Shown one piece after another: positions 6,899 through 16,300 of a DNA stretch of 33,683 bases (position 1 is its first letter; every line of letters starts with the position of its first letter). Under the pieces are notes generated by a model, which saw only the letters and a list, made by a program, of their open reading frames with translations, was not told where the DNA came from and did not search any database. This stretch comes from Bacteroidota bacterium (GTDB lineage Bacteria > Bacteroidota > Ignavibacteria > Ignavibacteriales > Ignavibacteriaceae): assembly GCA_021831685.1 (NCBI GenBank), contig JAKBMG010000042.1, forward strand, positions 1-33,683. Direction: 5' to 3'. Position numbers and translations under genes: made by a program.

Positions 6899-8323
6899 TT
6901 GCTGCCTTATAAAAATTATTCAGAAAAATTTCTACTAATCAAAGAAGGCAAACTTTCTTTGGTAGAAAATGTCAAATTTTTTCTATCAGAAATCGAGAAG
7001 AAAAAAAATCTCAATGCTTTTAATTCCGTTTTTTCGGACGATGCCCTGATCGATGCAAAAAGGATAGAAGAAAAGATAAAAACAGGAGAACACGGAAAGT
7101 TAGCCGGTTTAGTTATAGCAGTAAAAGACGTCCTATCAATCAAAGATAAACCTACGACCTGTTCCTCAAAAATCTTAAAAGATTTTAATGCAATATACAC
7201 AGCCACGGCAGTTCAACGATTAATTGATGAAGATGCGATCATCATCGGAAAAACGAATTGCGATGAATTTGCGATGGGATCTTCAAACGAAAACTCCGCA
7301 TTTGGAAATGTTTTAAATCCAACGGATATAACCCGGGTACCCGGAGGTTCAAGCGGAGGATCTGCTGCTGCGGTTGCTGCTCAACTTTGCGATGTTTCAT
7401 TGGGCACGGACACAGGCGGTTCTATAAGGCAGCCTGCATCTTTTTGTGGAGTGTACGGGCTAAAACCAACATACGGACGAATATCAAGATTTGGCTTAAC
7501 GGCCTTTGCCTCTTCATTTGACACAATCGGACCTTTCGCTACAAACGTAGAAGATTTAGCTTTGGTACTTGAAATTCTATCCGGGAAAGACGAACTTGAT
7601 TCTACCTCAACGGATAAGGTTGTCCCAAAATTTTCTAAAAATTTAACCTTAGATAATAAAATAAGAATCGGTATTGCCAAGGAGTACTTCGGAAAAGGAA
7701 TATCGCCAGAGGTAAAAGATTCAATCGATTCTATCATCGAAAAGCTAAAAGAAAACAATATTGAAATCGTAGAAATAAGTTTACCGCATACTGAATACAC
7801 AATTGCAACATATTATATTTTAACGACTGCCGAAGCATCGTCAAACCTCGCCCGTTACGACGGTGCGAGATACGGCTACCGTGCAGCGCAAAATTCCAAT
7901 TTGCCGGATATGTACAAACAATCTCGTTCCGAAGGCTTTGGAAAGGAAGTTAAGCGAAGGATAATGCTCGGTACATACGTTCTTTCTGCTGGTTATTATG
8001 ATGCCTATTACCGAAAAGCTCAAAAAGTAAGACGACTTATTAAGAACGATTTTGACAATGCATTTAAAAACGTGGAGGTAATTTTAACTCCCACTTCGCC
8101 TTTTACAGCTTTTAAGATAGGCGAAAAGACAAGCGATCCAATTGAAATGTATTTAAGCGATATTTTTACAACCTCAGCAAATCTTGCGGGTATTCCGGGA
8201 ATCAATATTCCCACCGGAAAAAATTCAGAAGGACTTCCCATCGGGATGCAGCTCCTTGCTAATCAATTCAATGAGATGGACTTGTTAAAAATGAGCTACT
8301 TCATTGAAAATAAAATTCTTTGA
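6899..8323 (+). CDS. gatA: Aspartyl/glutamyl-tRNA(Asn/Gln) amidotransferase subunit A
   Basis: The 474-residue product is a full-length GatA, the amidase subunit of GatCAB, which corrects Glu-tRNA(Gln) and/or Asp-tRNA(Asn). The amidase catalytic triad is intact: Lys76 in AVKDV, cis-Ser151 in PGGSSGGS, and nucleophile Ser175 in GTDTGGSIRQP; the 75- and 24-residue spacings equal those of known GatA proteins. The start is TTG at 6899, giving the normal N-terminal length. gatB and gatC are not in the window, so this is a detached gatA. It follows the tatA pair by 83 bp and is on the same strand as the purine genes. Confidence 0.95.
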   Translation: MLPYKNYSEKFLLIKEGKLSLVENVKFFLSEIEKKKNLNAFNSVFSDDALIDAKRIEEKIKTGEHGKLAGLVIAVKDVLSIKDKPTTCSSKILKDFNAIYTATAVQRLIDEDAIIIGKTNCDEFAMGSSNENSAFGNVLNPTDITRVPGGSSGGSAAAVAAQLCDVSLGTDTGGSIRQPASFCGVYGLKPTYGRISRFGLTAFASSFDTIGPFATNVEDLALVLEILSGKDELDSTSTDKVVPKFSKNLTLDNKIRIGIAKEYFGKGISPEVKDSIDSIIEKLKENNIEIVEISLPHTEYTIATYYILTTAEASSNLARYDGARYGYRAAQNSNLPDMYKQSRSEGFGKEVKRRIMLGTYVLSAGYYDAYYRKAQKVRRLIKNDFDNAFKNVEVILTPTSPFTAFKIGEKTSDPIEMYLSDIFTTSANLAGIPGINIPTGKNSEGLPIGMQLLANQFNEMDLLKMSYFIENKIL

Positions 8324-8377
8324 AGTAATAATATTTTTTCTACAATTCAATATTTTCCTTAAATCAATTTTTGCTTG

Positions 8378-9022
8378 ATGATTAAAAACTACCACCACAT
8401 AATATGGGATTGGAACGGAACATTACTTAATGACGTTTCTATTTGCTCGGAAATAATCAACGACATACTTGCAAAGAGAAATCTAAAGCCAATTTCCATG
8501 ACTGATTATAAAAATATATTCACTTTTCCGGTAAAAGAATATTATGAAAAAGCAGGATTGGATTTTTCGGCATACTCATTTGAAGAACTCGGACTAGAAT
8601 GGATTAACAAATATGAAAGTCTAAAATTTGAGACAAAATTATTTCCCGATGCTGAAATAGTTTTAGATTATATAAGAAATATGGGAATTAGCCAATCTAT
8701 TTTATCGGCATATTCACATCACACTCTTTTGGAAATCGTTAGACATTTCAGAGTAGAAAAATATTTCTTATACCTCTTCGGTTTGGACAATATTTATGCA
8801 GCAAGCAAAATCGACTTAGGAAAAAAATTGATGAAGAAATTGCAGGTTGATTTTAAGAACATACTTTTAATTGGCGACACTATTCACGATTTTGACGTTG
8901 CAAAAGAAATTGGAGCAGACTGCATGTTGATTTCAAACGGACATCAATCAAAAGACCGGCTTCTAACCTGCGGTGTTCCTGTATTGGATTCTCTGAAAGA
9001 TTTAGTGAAGAAATGGGATTGA
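8378..9022 (+). CDS. HAD-family hydrolase (phosphoglycolate phosphatase-like)
   Basis: This is a HAD phosphatase of 214 residues, starting at the ATG at 8378; an in-frame TTG directly before it at 8375 is less likely. Motif I is IIWDWNGTLLND: the nucleophile Asp (residue 11 from this start) is present, but the usual second Asp of D-x-D is Asn. Motif II is probably ILSAYS, motif III the Lys in ASKIDLGKK, and motif IV GDTIHDFDVA with its metal-binding Asp residues. A helical cap lies between motifs I and II (about residues 25-85). The WDWNGT form occurs in a recognisable group of phosphoglycolate phosphatase-like proteins. The substrate is unknown. Confidence 0.8.
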   Translation: MIKNYHHIIWDWNGTLLNDVSICSEIINDILAKRNLKPISMTDYKNIFTFPVKEYYEKAGLDFSAYSFEELGLEWINKYESLKFETKLFPDAEIVLDYIRNMGISQSILSAYSHHTLLEIVRHFRVEKYFLYLFGLDNIYAASKIDLGKKLMKKLQVDFKNILLIGDTIHDFDVAKEIGADCMLISNGHQSKDRLLTCGVPVLDSLKDLVKKWD

Positions 9023-9181
9023 CAGATTTTTCCCAGCATAAAATTGTTCTAAATGGATCTTTAGGCGTAACGTAAGTCAAATAAGTAATAATATTTAATA
9101 TCTTAGCAATATTTTAGCTGTTTCTACTTGCATAAATTCTACTAACTAATTAAATTAACATTAAAATTTTAGGAGATATAA

Positions 9182-9523
9182 ATGAAAATTAAGACCCAGG
9201 AACAATACGGTGCCGTAGTCATTGAACTAAAGGGAAATGTTATGGGCGGTGACGACACGAAAGAATTTAACGAGCTTTTACATAAGCTTATCGATGAAGG
9301 CAAGAAAAATGTAATCATCGATTTAGCTGAAGTAAAGTTTATGAACAGTTCCGGTTTAGGTATGTTAATCAGCGGGCTTACAACTATGAAAAAAGAAAAT
9401 GGTCATCTTAAATTAGCCCGGACAACAGATAAAATCGAAAGTTTATTAGTGATTACAAAGTTAATCACAATTTTTGAATCTTTCGAAACAGTTGAAGAAG
9501 CAGTAAAAAGCTTTTCAAAATAA
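9182..9523 (+). CDS. STAS-domain anti-sigma factor antagonist-like protein
   Basis: The 113-residue protein is a single STAS domain. It has the characteristic segment VIIDLAEVKFMNSSGLGMLI, with Ser56/Ser57 at the position phosphorylated in SpoIIAA/RsbV-type antagonists. Such proteins bind an anti-sigma kinase or other partner in a phosphorylation-dependent way. No anti-sigma kinase, PP2C phosphatase or sigma factor is encoded beside it. The ATG has a good AGGAGATATA upstream. It appears to be a short transcription unit: 159 bp follow the HAD gene, and a strong terminator stands immediately downstream. Confidence 0.88.
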   Translation: MKIKTQEQYGAVVIELKGNVMGGDDTKEFNELLHKLIDEGKKNVIIDLAEVKFMNSSGLGMLISGLTTMKKENGHLKLARTTDKIESLLVITKLITIFESFETVEEAVKSFSK

Positions 9524-9551
9524 ACCTCAGTATTTTATTTCATTTTAATAT

Positions 9552-9588
9552 AAAACTCCGGGTTTTTGGATTCGGAGTTTTATTTTGT
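9552..9588 (+). terminator. Rho-independent terminator after the STAS gene
   Basis: A perfect 9-bp stem, AAAACTCCG (9552-9560) and CGGAGTTTT (9573-9581), with a 12-base loop, is followed by TATTTTG. It stands 28 bp after the STAS stop and 28 bp before purA, so it separates the two transcription units, although purA's own promoter must then lie in or after it. Confidence 0.8.
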
Positions 9589-9599
9589 TCAAACATTAA

Positions 9600-10880
<1,281 letters not shown>

Positions 10881-10925
10881 TTTTTCTTCCTTTCGCCGTT
10901 AGCTTTTAAGATAAAGGCTCTGAAA

Positions 10926-10949
10926 AATATTTCCACATGCTGAAATATT
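10926..10949. other. Stem-loop in the purA-histidine kinase spacer
   Basis: The perfect 8-bp inverted repeat AATATTTC / GAAATATT has an 8-base loop. It lies 45 bp after purA. It lacks G-C content and a proper T run, so it is a weak terminator at best. Nothing else convincing was seen in 10881-11067. Confidence 0.3.
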
Positions 10950-11070
10950 GCCTGGATTTTTAGTCATTGATAAAACGAACTTTAATAGAAAAGATTTCTT
11001 TTTATTTATCAGCGCTCAAAAATCGAGTGACTAATTTTATCTCCTATCAAAAATCAATTAGGAAAAAGTG

Positions 11071-12288
11071 ATGAAAATGTCCGGAGGTCCAGCTTCGTTA
11101 AGAATGAAGATTGCTCTTTTAATTTTGGCTATTTTTATTGCCGGAGGAACTTTATTTTATACTCAGGCACTTGTAGAAAAGCTCCAGGAAAAGGAAAGAC
11201 AATATGCAATGCTTTATGCAAAAGGGATTGAATATGTCGCCAATACATCTTCACCTGAATCAGACATTACATTCCTTTTTGAAAATATTTTAAAACCCAT
11301 AGACTTTCCTCTAATAAATTCCGATCCGCATGATAGGGTAACTATTACCGACAAAAATGACATCAAAGATATCCGCAACATCAAATATGATACAACACTT
11401 ACTAACAAACAGCTTGAGAAATATTTTGAAAATAAAATCAAAGAAATGGATAAAAGTCATAAACCAATCCTTATTAAATACAAAGATGATGTTGTGCTGC
11501 AAAAAATTCATTACGGTGATTCCGATCTTGTAAACCAGTTAAAATTTTATCCTTTGCTTCAAATAATTATAGCCGGGCTTTTTATAATTATAGGATACAT
11601 TGGTTTCAGCAACATCAAACGAAGCGAGCAGAGTAATATCTGGGTTGGTATGGCTAAGGAAACCGCCCATCAATTCGGAACTCCTATTTCAAGCTTAATG
11701 GGATGGCTAGAAATGCTTAAAATGAATTATAAGGATGAGGATAAGGTAATTGATATTGCCGACGAAATTGAAAATGATGTTCAACGTCTTAATAAAATTA
11801 CCTACCGGTTTTCAAAGATAGGAGCTAAACCAGAGCTAAAGGAGAAAACAGTATACGAAGAAATAAAAAGAGTTGTCGATTATTTTCAACGGAGGCTGCC
11901 TCAAACAGGTAAAAGCGTTGAGTTGAATCTTAATGGTGACCAACAGGTTTCCGCCGAAATAAATTCTGAATTATTCGAATGGGTAATTGAAAACCTCATT
12001 AAAAATGCTCTCGATGCAATCGATAATAAGCATGGAAAAATTGAGATTATGGTAAACACAAACCAAAACAAAGTTGAAATTGATGTTACCGACAACGGTA
12101 AGGGCATAGAAATGAAAAGGAGGAGAGATATATTCCGCCCCGGTTACAGCACCAAAAGAAGGGGTTGGGGCTTAGGTTTAAGCTTATCAAAAAGAATTAT
12201 TGAATCTTACCATAGAGGGAAAATCTTTGTCAAAACATCTGCACCCGGCGAAGGGACTACATTCAAAATAATTCTTAAAAGATGCTAA
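11071..12288 (+). CDS. Membrane sensor histidine kinase (orphan)
   Basis: The start is taken as ATG 11071, with AGGA 7 bp upstream; a GTG directly before it at 11068 is the alternative. The protein has two membrane helices (about residues 12-31 and 160-181), which enclose an extracytoplasmic sensor region of about 125 residues with no domain I recognise. It then has a HisKA-like H-box, AKETAHQFGTPISSLMGW, with the phospho-accepting His at 200. The ATPase part shows the N-box (ENLIKNALDAID), G1 (DNGKGI) and G2 (GWGLGLSL). The H-Q-x-G-T-P form differs from the classical H-E-x-R-T-P H-box and is typical of a Bacteroidota kinase group. No response regulator gene is adjacent, so its partner is unknown. 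Confidence 0.87.
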   Translation: MKMSGGPASLRMKIALLILAIFIAGGTLFYTQALVEKLQEKERQYAMLYAKGIEYVANTSSPESDITFLFENILKPIDFPLINSDPHDRVTITDKNDIKDIRNIKYDTTLTNKQLEKYFENKIKEMDKSHKPILIKYKDDVVLQKIHYGDSDLVNQLKFYPLLQIIIAGLFIIIGYIGFSNIKRSEQSNIWVGMAKETAHQFGTPISSLMGWLEMLKMNYKDEDKVIDIADEIENDVQRLNKITYRFSKIGAKPELKEKTVYEEIKRVVDYFQRRLPQTGKSVELNLNGDQQVSAEINSELFEWVIENLIKNALDAIDNKHGKIEIMVNTNQNKVEIDVTDNGKGIEMKRRRDIFRPGYSTKRRGWGLGLSLSKRIIESYHRGKIFVKTSAPGEGTTFKIILKRC

Positions 12289-12424
12289 AGAAATAGATAG
12301 AATCGGATCATAATGGTCTTAATACTTGTTTATTTAGAGATCCAACTTTTATTCTAAATAGAGGTAGAGATTATTAATTACTCATGTTGCACAGACAATT
12401 TCAAATATAAAGGAAGTGAAGTGC

Positions 12425-12459
12425 AAAACCTTCGAGGTTTGGGAAAACCTCAGAGGTTT
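12425..12459. repeat. Palindromic intergenic repeat, copy A
   Basis: This 35-bp element is made of two 15-bp palindromic arms, AAACCTTCGAGGTTT (12426-12440) and AAACCTCAGAGGTTT (12445-12459), separated by GGGA. A second, perfect copy is at 22096-22130. Both sit between convergent genes. The arms here pair with two mismatches. Confidence 0.8.
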
Positions 12460-12542
12460 CTCAGTATGTAATAATAACCTTTTGCGTAAGGTGACTTTAT
12501 TATTTAATAATAAGATTTTGTGTAAATGACCAATAGTAATTT

Positions 12543-14339
12543 CTATTCATTAAATACAATCATTTTGCAATAGGAGACATTTCCATCTGAATACAACTCT
12601 AAGAAATAAACACCGGACGGAAGATTATTTATTGGCATCAAATAGATATTTTTTCCGGATAAGAAATATTTATTTACTTTAGGTTGTACTTCCCTTCCAA
12701 ATACATCAAATATTTTTATTATTATAAAAGAATTTTTAGAAAGCCTAAAAGAAATTTTAGTTGTGCTATCAAATGGATTTGTAAAATCATGTTCAAAATT
12801 AAGAAGGGCCGGATTCAGGTTCCCCATTGAAATAAATGGAAAAACTTTGACATGAATAATATTGCTCATAGCACTTTCATTCGATAATCGATCAAGTGCA
12901 GTAACGGTAAAGTATTGATCTTGGTCCGTTAGTAATTTTACATTTGTTGTATTTATTCCTGCAACCTTTAAAATATGAGTTGCATCAAGATCCTTCCGTT
13001 GGAAATTACCTCTAAAAAATTTATACACGACAAAACGGAAAGCAGTATCTCCATCAATCGCGCGAGACGGTGAATCCCAATTCAATTCAATTTTATTTTC
13101 AGAAGATATATTTTTATATCTCAAATTAACAGGTGGATTGGGGGGAATAGAATCTTTCCAGGACATAACAGGAAGAAGAGCCTGGTATCTATAAATATTA
13201 TTATGCAGACTATCCGCAAAACCTTGCGGGTTATTTAGAACTCCATCAAAACTTCTAAATAGAATATTTCCTTCGACCTTAGGATTACTTCTGCCGGCTC
13301 TAATTTGGTTAAGCAATTCTGTTACGCCGAGCTTATTTATTTTATAAGCAGCAAGACTTGGATATAAATGCCTTCCGTTTAATTGCGAAGCCCACCAATT
13401 CAAAAGCTTTCCGTAATCCTGTTTACCTCCGAATTGCCAGTAAAGCTGAGGGGCTATGTAATCTATTAAGTGATTCTTTAGCCAATAAACACCATCAGAA
13501 TAAATTTTGCTATACGAAGAGAACCCATTTATACCTTCGGGTACTTCGTTTTTCCAAATTCCAAAAGGACTAACGCCAAATTTCAAATAAGGTTTTGCAG
13601 CTTTAATGCTGTCGTGAACCATCTTTATTAAAAGGTTAACATTATTTCTTCGCCAGTCATCTTTGTCAGTAAATCCATAATTATACTTTTTGAATGCTTT
13701 ATCATCATTAAATTTCAAATTTCCTTTTGGATAAGGATAGAAATAATCGTCTAAGTTAACACCGTCTATATCATATCGTCTAACGACATCCATAATTACA
13801 GAAACGACATAATTTCTAACTTGAGGCAAACCGGGGTTTAGAATTTTAGAGTCTCCATATTTAACAACCCAATCAGGATGCAAAGCAGTGACATGGTTTT
13901 GAGATTGTGCATAAGCATTAACAGTACGGACAGCGCGATAAGGATTGAACCAGGCATCTAATTCCATTCCACGTCTGTGCGCTTCCTTAACAGCAAATTC
14001 AAGTGGATCATAAAACGGATAAGGTGATTTTCCTTGAGAGCCGGTTAGCCAATAAGACCATGGTTCATAAGGAGAATTATACATAGCATCGCACTCTGAA
14101 CGAACCTGGAATATTACTGCATTTACACCAATGGCTTTTAAGCTATCAAGTAATGAAATTAGTTCTGATTGCTGTTCTGAAGATGTCAGGTTATTTGACG
14201 AAGGCCAATCTAAATCACCGACAGTAGTAATCCATGCACCTCGGAATTCCCGCTTCGGCGAAATGGATTGACAGAATAAATTAATATGAAAAAGGAAGAT
14301 AAAAAGGAAAAGATATTTCATAAACAGTAAAACCGACAT
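12543..14339 (-). CDS. Secreted GHL10/DUF187-type glycosyl hydrolase with type IX secretion sorting domain
   Basis: A signal peptide (LFLFIFLFHINLFCQS) is followed at about residue 30 by a glycoside hydrolase-like domain of the GHL10/DUF187 family. It starts KREFRGAWITTVGDLDWPSS and has VIFQVRSECDAMY (about 75-87), LDAWFNPYRA and DIDGVNLDDYFYP (191-203), the acidic block expected at the active site of the TIM barrel. A fibronectin-III-like segment spans about 392-500. The last 80 residues are a type IX secretion C-terminal sorting domain (FGREV, then SGKNIYLMPINNLPSGVYFLE). The enzyme is therefore probably exported through the outer membrane and held at the surface, acting on polysaccharide or peptidoglycan-like material. 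The start is the ATG at 14339; ATG 14321 is an equally good alternative, and neither has a clear Shine-Dalgarno site. Confidence 0.88.
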   Translation of the reverse strand: MSVLLFMKYLFLFIFLFHINLFCQSISPKREFRGAWITTVGDLDWPSSNNLTSSEQQSELISLLDSLKAIGVNAVIFQVRSECDAMYNSPYEPWSYWLTGSQGKSPYPFYDPLEFAVKEAHRRGMELDAWFNPYRAVRTVNAYAQSQNHVTALHPDWVVKYGDSKILNPGLPQVRNYVVSVIMDVVRRYDIDGVNLDDYFYPYPKGNLKFNDDKAFKKYNYGFTDKDDWRRNNVNLLIKMVHDSIKAAKPYLKFGVSPFGIWKNEVPEGINGFSSYSKIYSDGVYWLKNHLIDYIAPQLYWQFGGKQDYGKLLNWWASQLNGRHLYPSLAAYKINKLGVTELLNQIRAGRSNPKVEGNILFRSFDGVLNNPQGFADSLHNNIYRYQALLPVMSWKDSIPPNPPVNLRYKNISSENKIELNWDSPSRAIDGDTAFRFVVYKFFRGNFQRKDLDATHILKVAGINTTNVKLLTDQDQYFTVTALDRLSNESAMSNIIHVKVFPFISMGNLNPALLNFEHDFTNPFDSTTKISFRLSKNSFIIIKIFDVFGREVQPKVNKYFLSGKNIYLMPINNLPSGVYFLELYSDGNVSYCKMIVFNE

Positions 14340-14386
14340 GTTTAATTTAGTTTTTTTAATAAAACAAACTTGAAAAAGAAGAAAGA

Positions 14387-15370
14387 TTAGATTAGCAGTT
14401 TGCCATTTTCCATTAACAGTTTATTGTCAAGAAAAACAGTCGGATTCTTTACAACACCATCAAGGTGAATCGGGACATCGACACTCCCTCCCATAGATAA
14501 ATTATTTCCAAGCGCAATATGAATTGTACCCAATACCTTTTCATCTTCCAGAAGAACACCGCTAAGTTTGGCTTTATCGTTTGTTCCGATACCAAACTCG
14601 GCAATATTTCTCGCTTTAATACCAAATTGATTTAGAAGGACATTTAATTTTTTTGCAACAACATTGCCCGAAATCCTTGTTGCATATCCACCTTCAACAA
14701 TAATTTTAAGTCCTGCCTCACTTGCGGTCTTTTTTGAATTCTTAATTAAACCAAATCCAGCCATAGAGCCGTCAACAACGAAGACACCATTTGCAGAACC
14801 TTCAACCGGGGCTAAAAATGTTTCACCTGTAGGAAGATTACCGCTTTCTCCTTTTTTATGAAACAAACCCTTGCTGGCAATTGCCTTTCTACCGTCAATG
14901 CTGAAGGATAAGTCGGTTCCTAACTTTGAAGTAATCCTAACATACTTTCCTTTATCCAAAATCTTTTTAAGTTTAATTGATAACGCAGTAATTTTTTCAT
15001 AATCGGCATTCATACCGCGTATCATAACGTCATTTGTAATCCCGGGAAAAGTAGCAACCCTAACTCCATTTGCAGAAGCTTCCCTTCTCGCTTTAGTATG
15101 AGTAAGAGATTTTGTAGTCGGGCAAAGCGCGACATCAAATATTTTCATAAGGTTCGCAATTTCCTCCGGTGGTTCTTCGCCGTTTACTTTTCCGGATTTC
15201 ATTTCGACGAATAAAGCTTGATTTCCCAGCTTAAGAGCATTGCGATATAAAGAATATCCGATATCTCGTTTATTCTCATCAGTAATTATTAAAATCTTTT
15301 CATTCTTCTTCACTCCCATGCAATTTTTAATTGCAGTAACGGAAGCTTTATCGAGCTTAGATGACTTCAT
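14387..15370 (-). CDS. Aminopeptidase, M29-like family
   Basis: This 327-residue cytosolic protein resembles thermophilic aminopeptidases of peptidase family M29. An N-terminal half (KKNEKILIITDENKRDIGYS) with the usual nucleotide-like alpha/beta fold precedes the metal-binding half. That half contains NLPTGETFLAPVEGSANG, NIAEFGIGTN, and TIHIALGNN with HLDGVV near the end, carrying the Glu, His and Asp residues that bind the two metal ions in the family. The predicted role is release of N-terminal amino acids from peptides. It is somewhat shorter than the 400-residue family type members. It lies 47 bp upstream of the glycosidase start on the same strand, which allows co-transcription. The exact specificity is unknown. 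Confidence 0.75.
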   Translation of the reverse strand: MKSSKLDKASVTAIKNCMGVKKNEKILIITDENKRDIGYSLYRNALKLGNQALFVEMKSGKVNGEEPPEEIANLMKIFDVALCPTTKSLTHTKARREASANGVRVATFPGITNDVMIRGMNADYEKITALSIKLKKILDKGKYVRITSKLGTDLSFSIDGRKAIASKGLFHKKGESGNLPTGETFLAPVEGSANGVFVVDGSMAGFGLIKNSKKTASEAGLKIIVEGGYATRISGNVVAKKLNVLLNQFGIKARNIAEFGIGTNDKAKLSGVLLEDEKVLGTIHIALGNNLSMGGSVDVPIHLDGVVKNPTVFLDNKLLMENGKLLI

Positions 15371-15396
15371 ACATTTTAAATTATTTATTGAAATGA

Positions 15397-16155
15397 TTAA
15401 AGCGGAAATCCAACGTTCAATTGAACTACTGCATTGAATCCACCGTTAGAAATAAAGTTTTTCATACTCACATTAGAGTTTTCACTAGCCGTAAGTTCAG
15501 TACCATCAGCTGACTTCATTTTACTTACGGAAAAAAAAGTATAACCGGCTGTTCCTTCGAGGCTAACATATTGATCAATAACATCTAATATAAAGCCAGT
15601 TCCGATAGAATAACCAAGCGATGGATTTTCACTGTTATATTTGTTTATAACAGAGGATGGTCCAGGAGAATTGGTTGTGTTTGTAAATGAAGCTATGGTA
15701 TAAAGAAGTGCAGCATCGATTACTTTCCAGCTTAAAGCACCGGTGATAGTTGTTCCAAGGTCAATTCCAAGCCCCCAGTTTATAAGCTGCAATTGATTAA
15801 TTACAGTAGCATCTCCGGCTGCGCAGTTAATTGCTGATTGATTTTTCTCTGTTAAATTTTGGTAAAAGCCTTTTGTAGTTAGAATAAATCCTTTAACGTT
15901 TGCTCTAAAAAAATTTATTCCAAAGCGATAACCTTGAGCTTTTCCAAACTTGCCTATCGGTGAGGAAAGCGAGTCGGAATGATTTGTATTAAAAGATTGG
16001 ATATAATCGTTCAAACCTTGCGGATTATATTGTTGATAGCTAAAGCCTCCGTATCCACCGACTAGTCCCAGGCAGCCGAAACCGAACGTCTGTGCAGTTG
16101 CATTAGCGGAAATCATCAGGAAACAAAAAAATAAGACAAACTTTACGATAAGCAT
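15397..16155 (-). CDS. Outer-membrane beta-barrel-like protein of unknown function
   Basis: I do not recognise the family. The 252-residue product begins with a signal peptide (VLFFCFLMISANATA, cut before QTFGFG). The mature part has alternating polar/aromatic strands, with glycine-rich stretches such as FGFGCLGLVGGYGGFSYQQY, and ends in FNAVVQLNVGFPL. A final aromatic-rich strand with Phe is typical of outer-membrane barrels inserted by BamA. Many Tyr/Ile/Asn strands and a GTGFILDVIDQYVSLEGTAG segment support a barrel of about 8-12 strands. It sits upstream of the M29-type aminopeptidase gene on the same strand, 26 bp apart, and downstream of a terminator. A substrate or partner cannot be named. 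Confidence 0.6.
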   Translation of the reverse strand: MLIVKFVLFFCFLMISANATAQTFGFGCLGLVGGYGGFSYQQYNPQGLNDYIQSFNTNHSDSLSSPIGKFGKAQGYRFGINFFRANVKGFILTTKGFYQNLTEKNQSAINCAAGDATVINQLQLINWGLGIDLGTTITGALSWKVIDAALLYTIASFTNTTNSPGPSSVINKYNSENPSLGYSIGTGFILDVIDQYVSLEGTAGYTFFSVSKMKSADGTELTASENSNVSMKNFISNGGFNAVVQLNVGFPL

Positions 16156-16248
16156 AAATCCTCAATGCGATGTGCGATTAAATTAACAATATTATAATTA
16201 AAAAGGAATTGCTTTAACAGGGTATTTGTCAAAATAGTATTAAAATAA

Positions 16249-16284
16249 AAAAGCCATCCGTTTAGGAAAGGATGGCTTTTTATT
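16249..16284 (-). terminator. Bidirectional-type intrinsic terminator
   Basis: The 11-bp stem AAAAGCCATCC (16249-16259) and GGATGGCTTTT (16270-16280), with a 10-base loop, is flanked by A and T runs on both sides. It lies just after the stop of the OPT-family transporter gene (minus strand) and so ends that transcript before the outer-membrane protein gene. Confidence 0.85.
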
Positions 16285-16300
16285 CATTATGATTTAGAAA

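Noticed and set aside
7381-7800. 139-codon open frame on the minus strand inside gatA
   Set aside because: It is entirely within a clear gatA on the other strand, has no family likeness, and its codons reflect the antisense of GatA.
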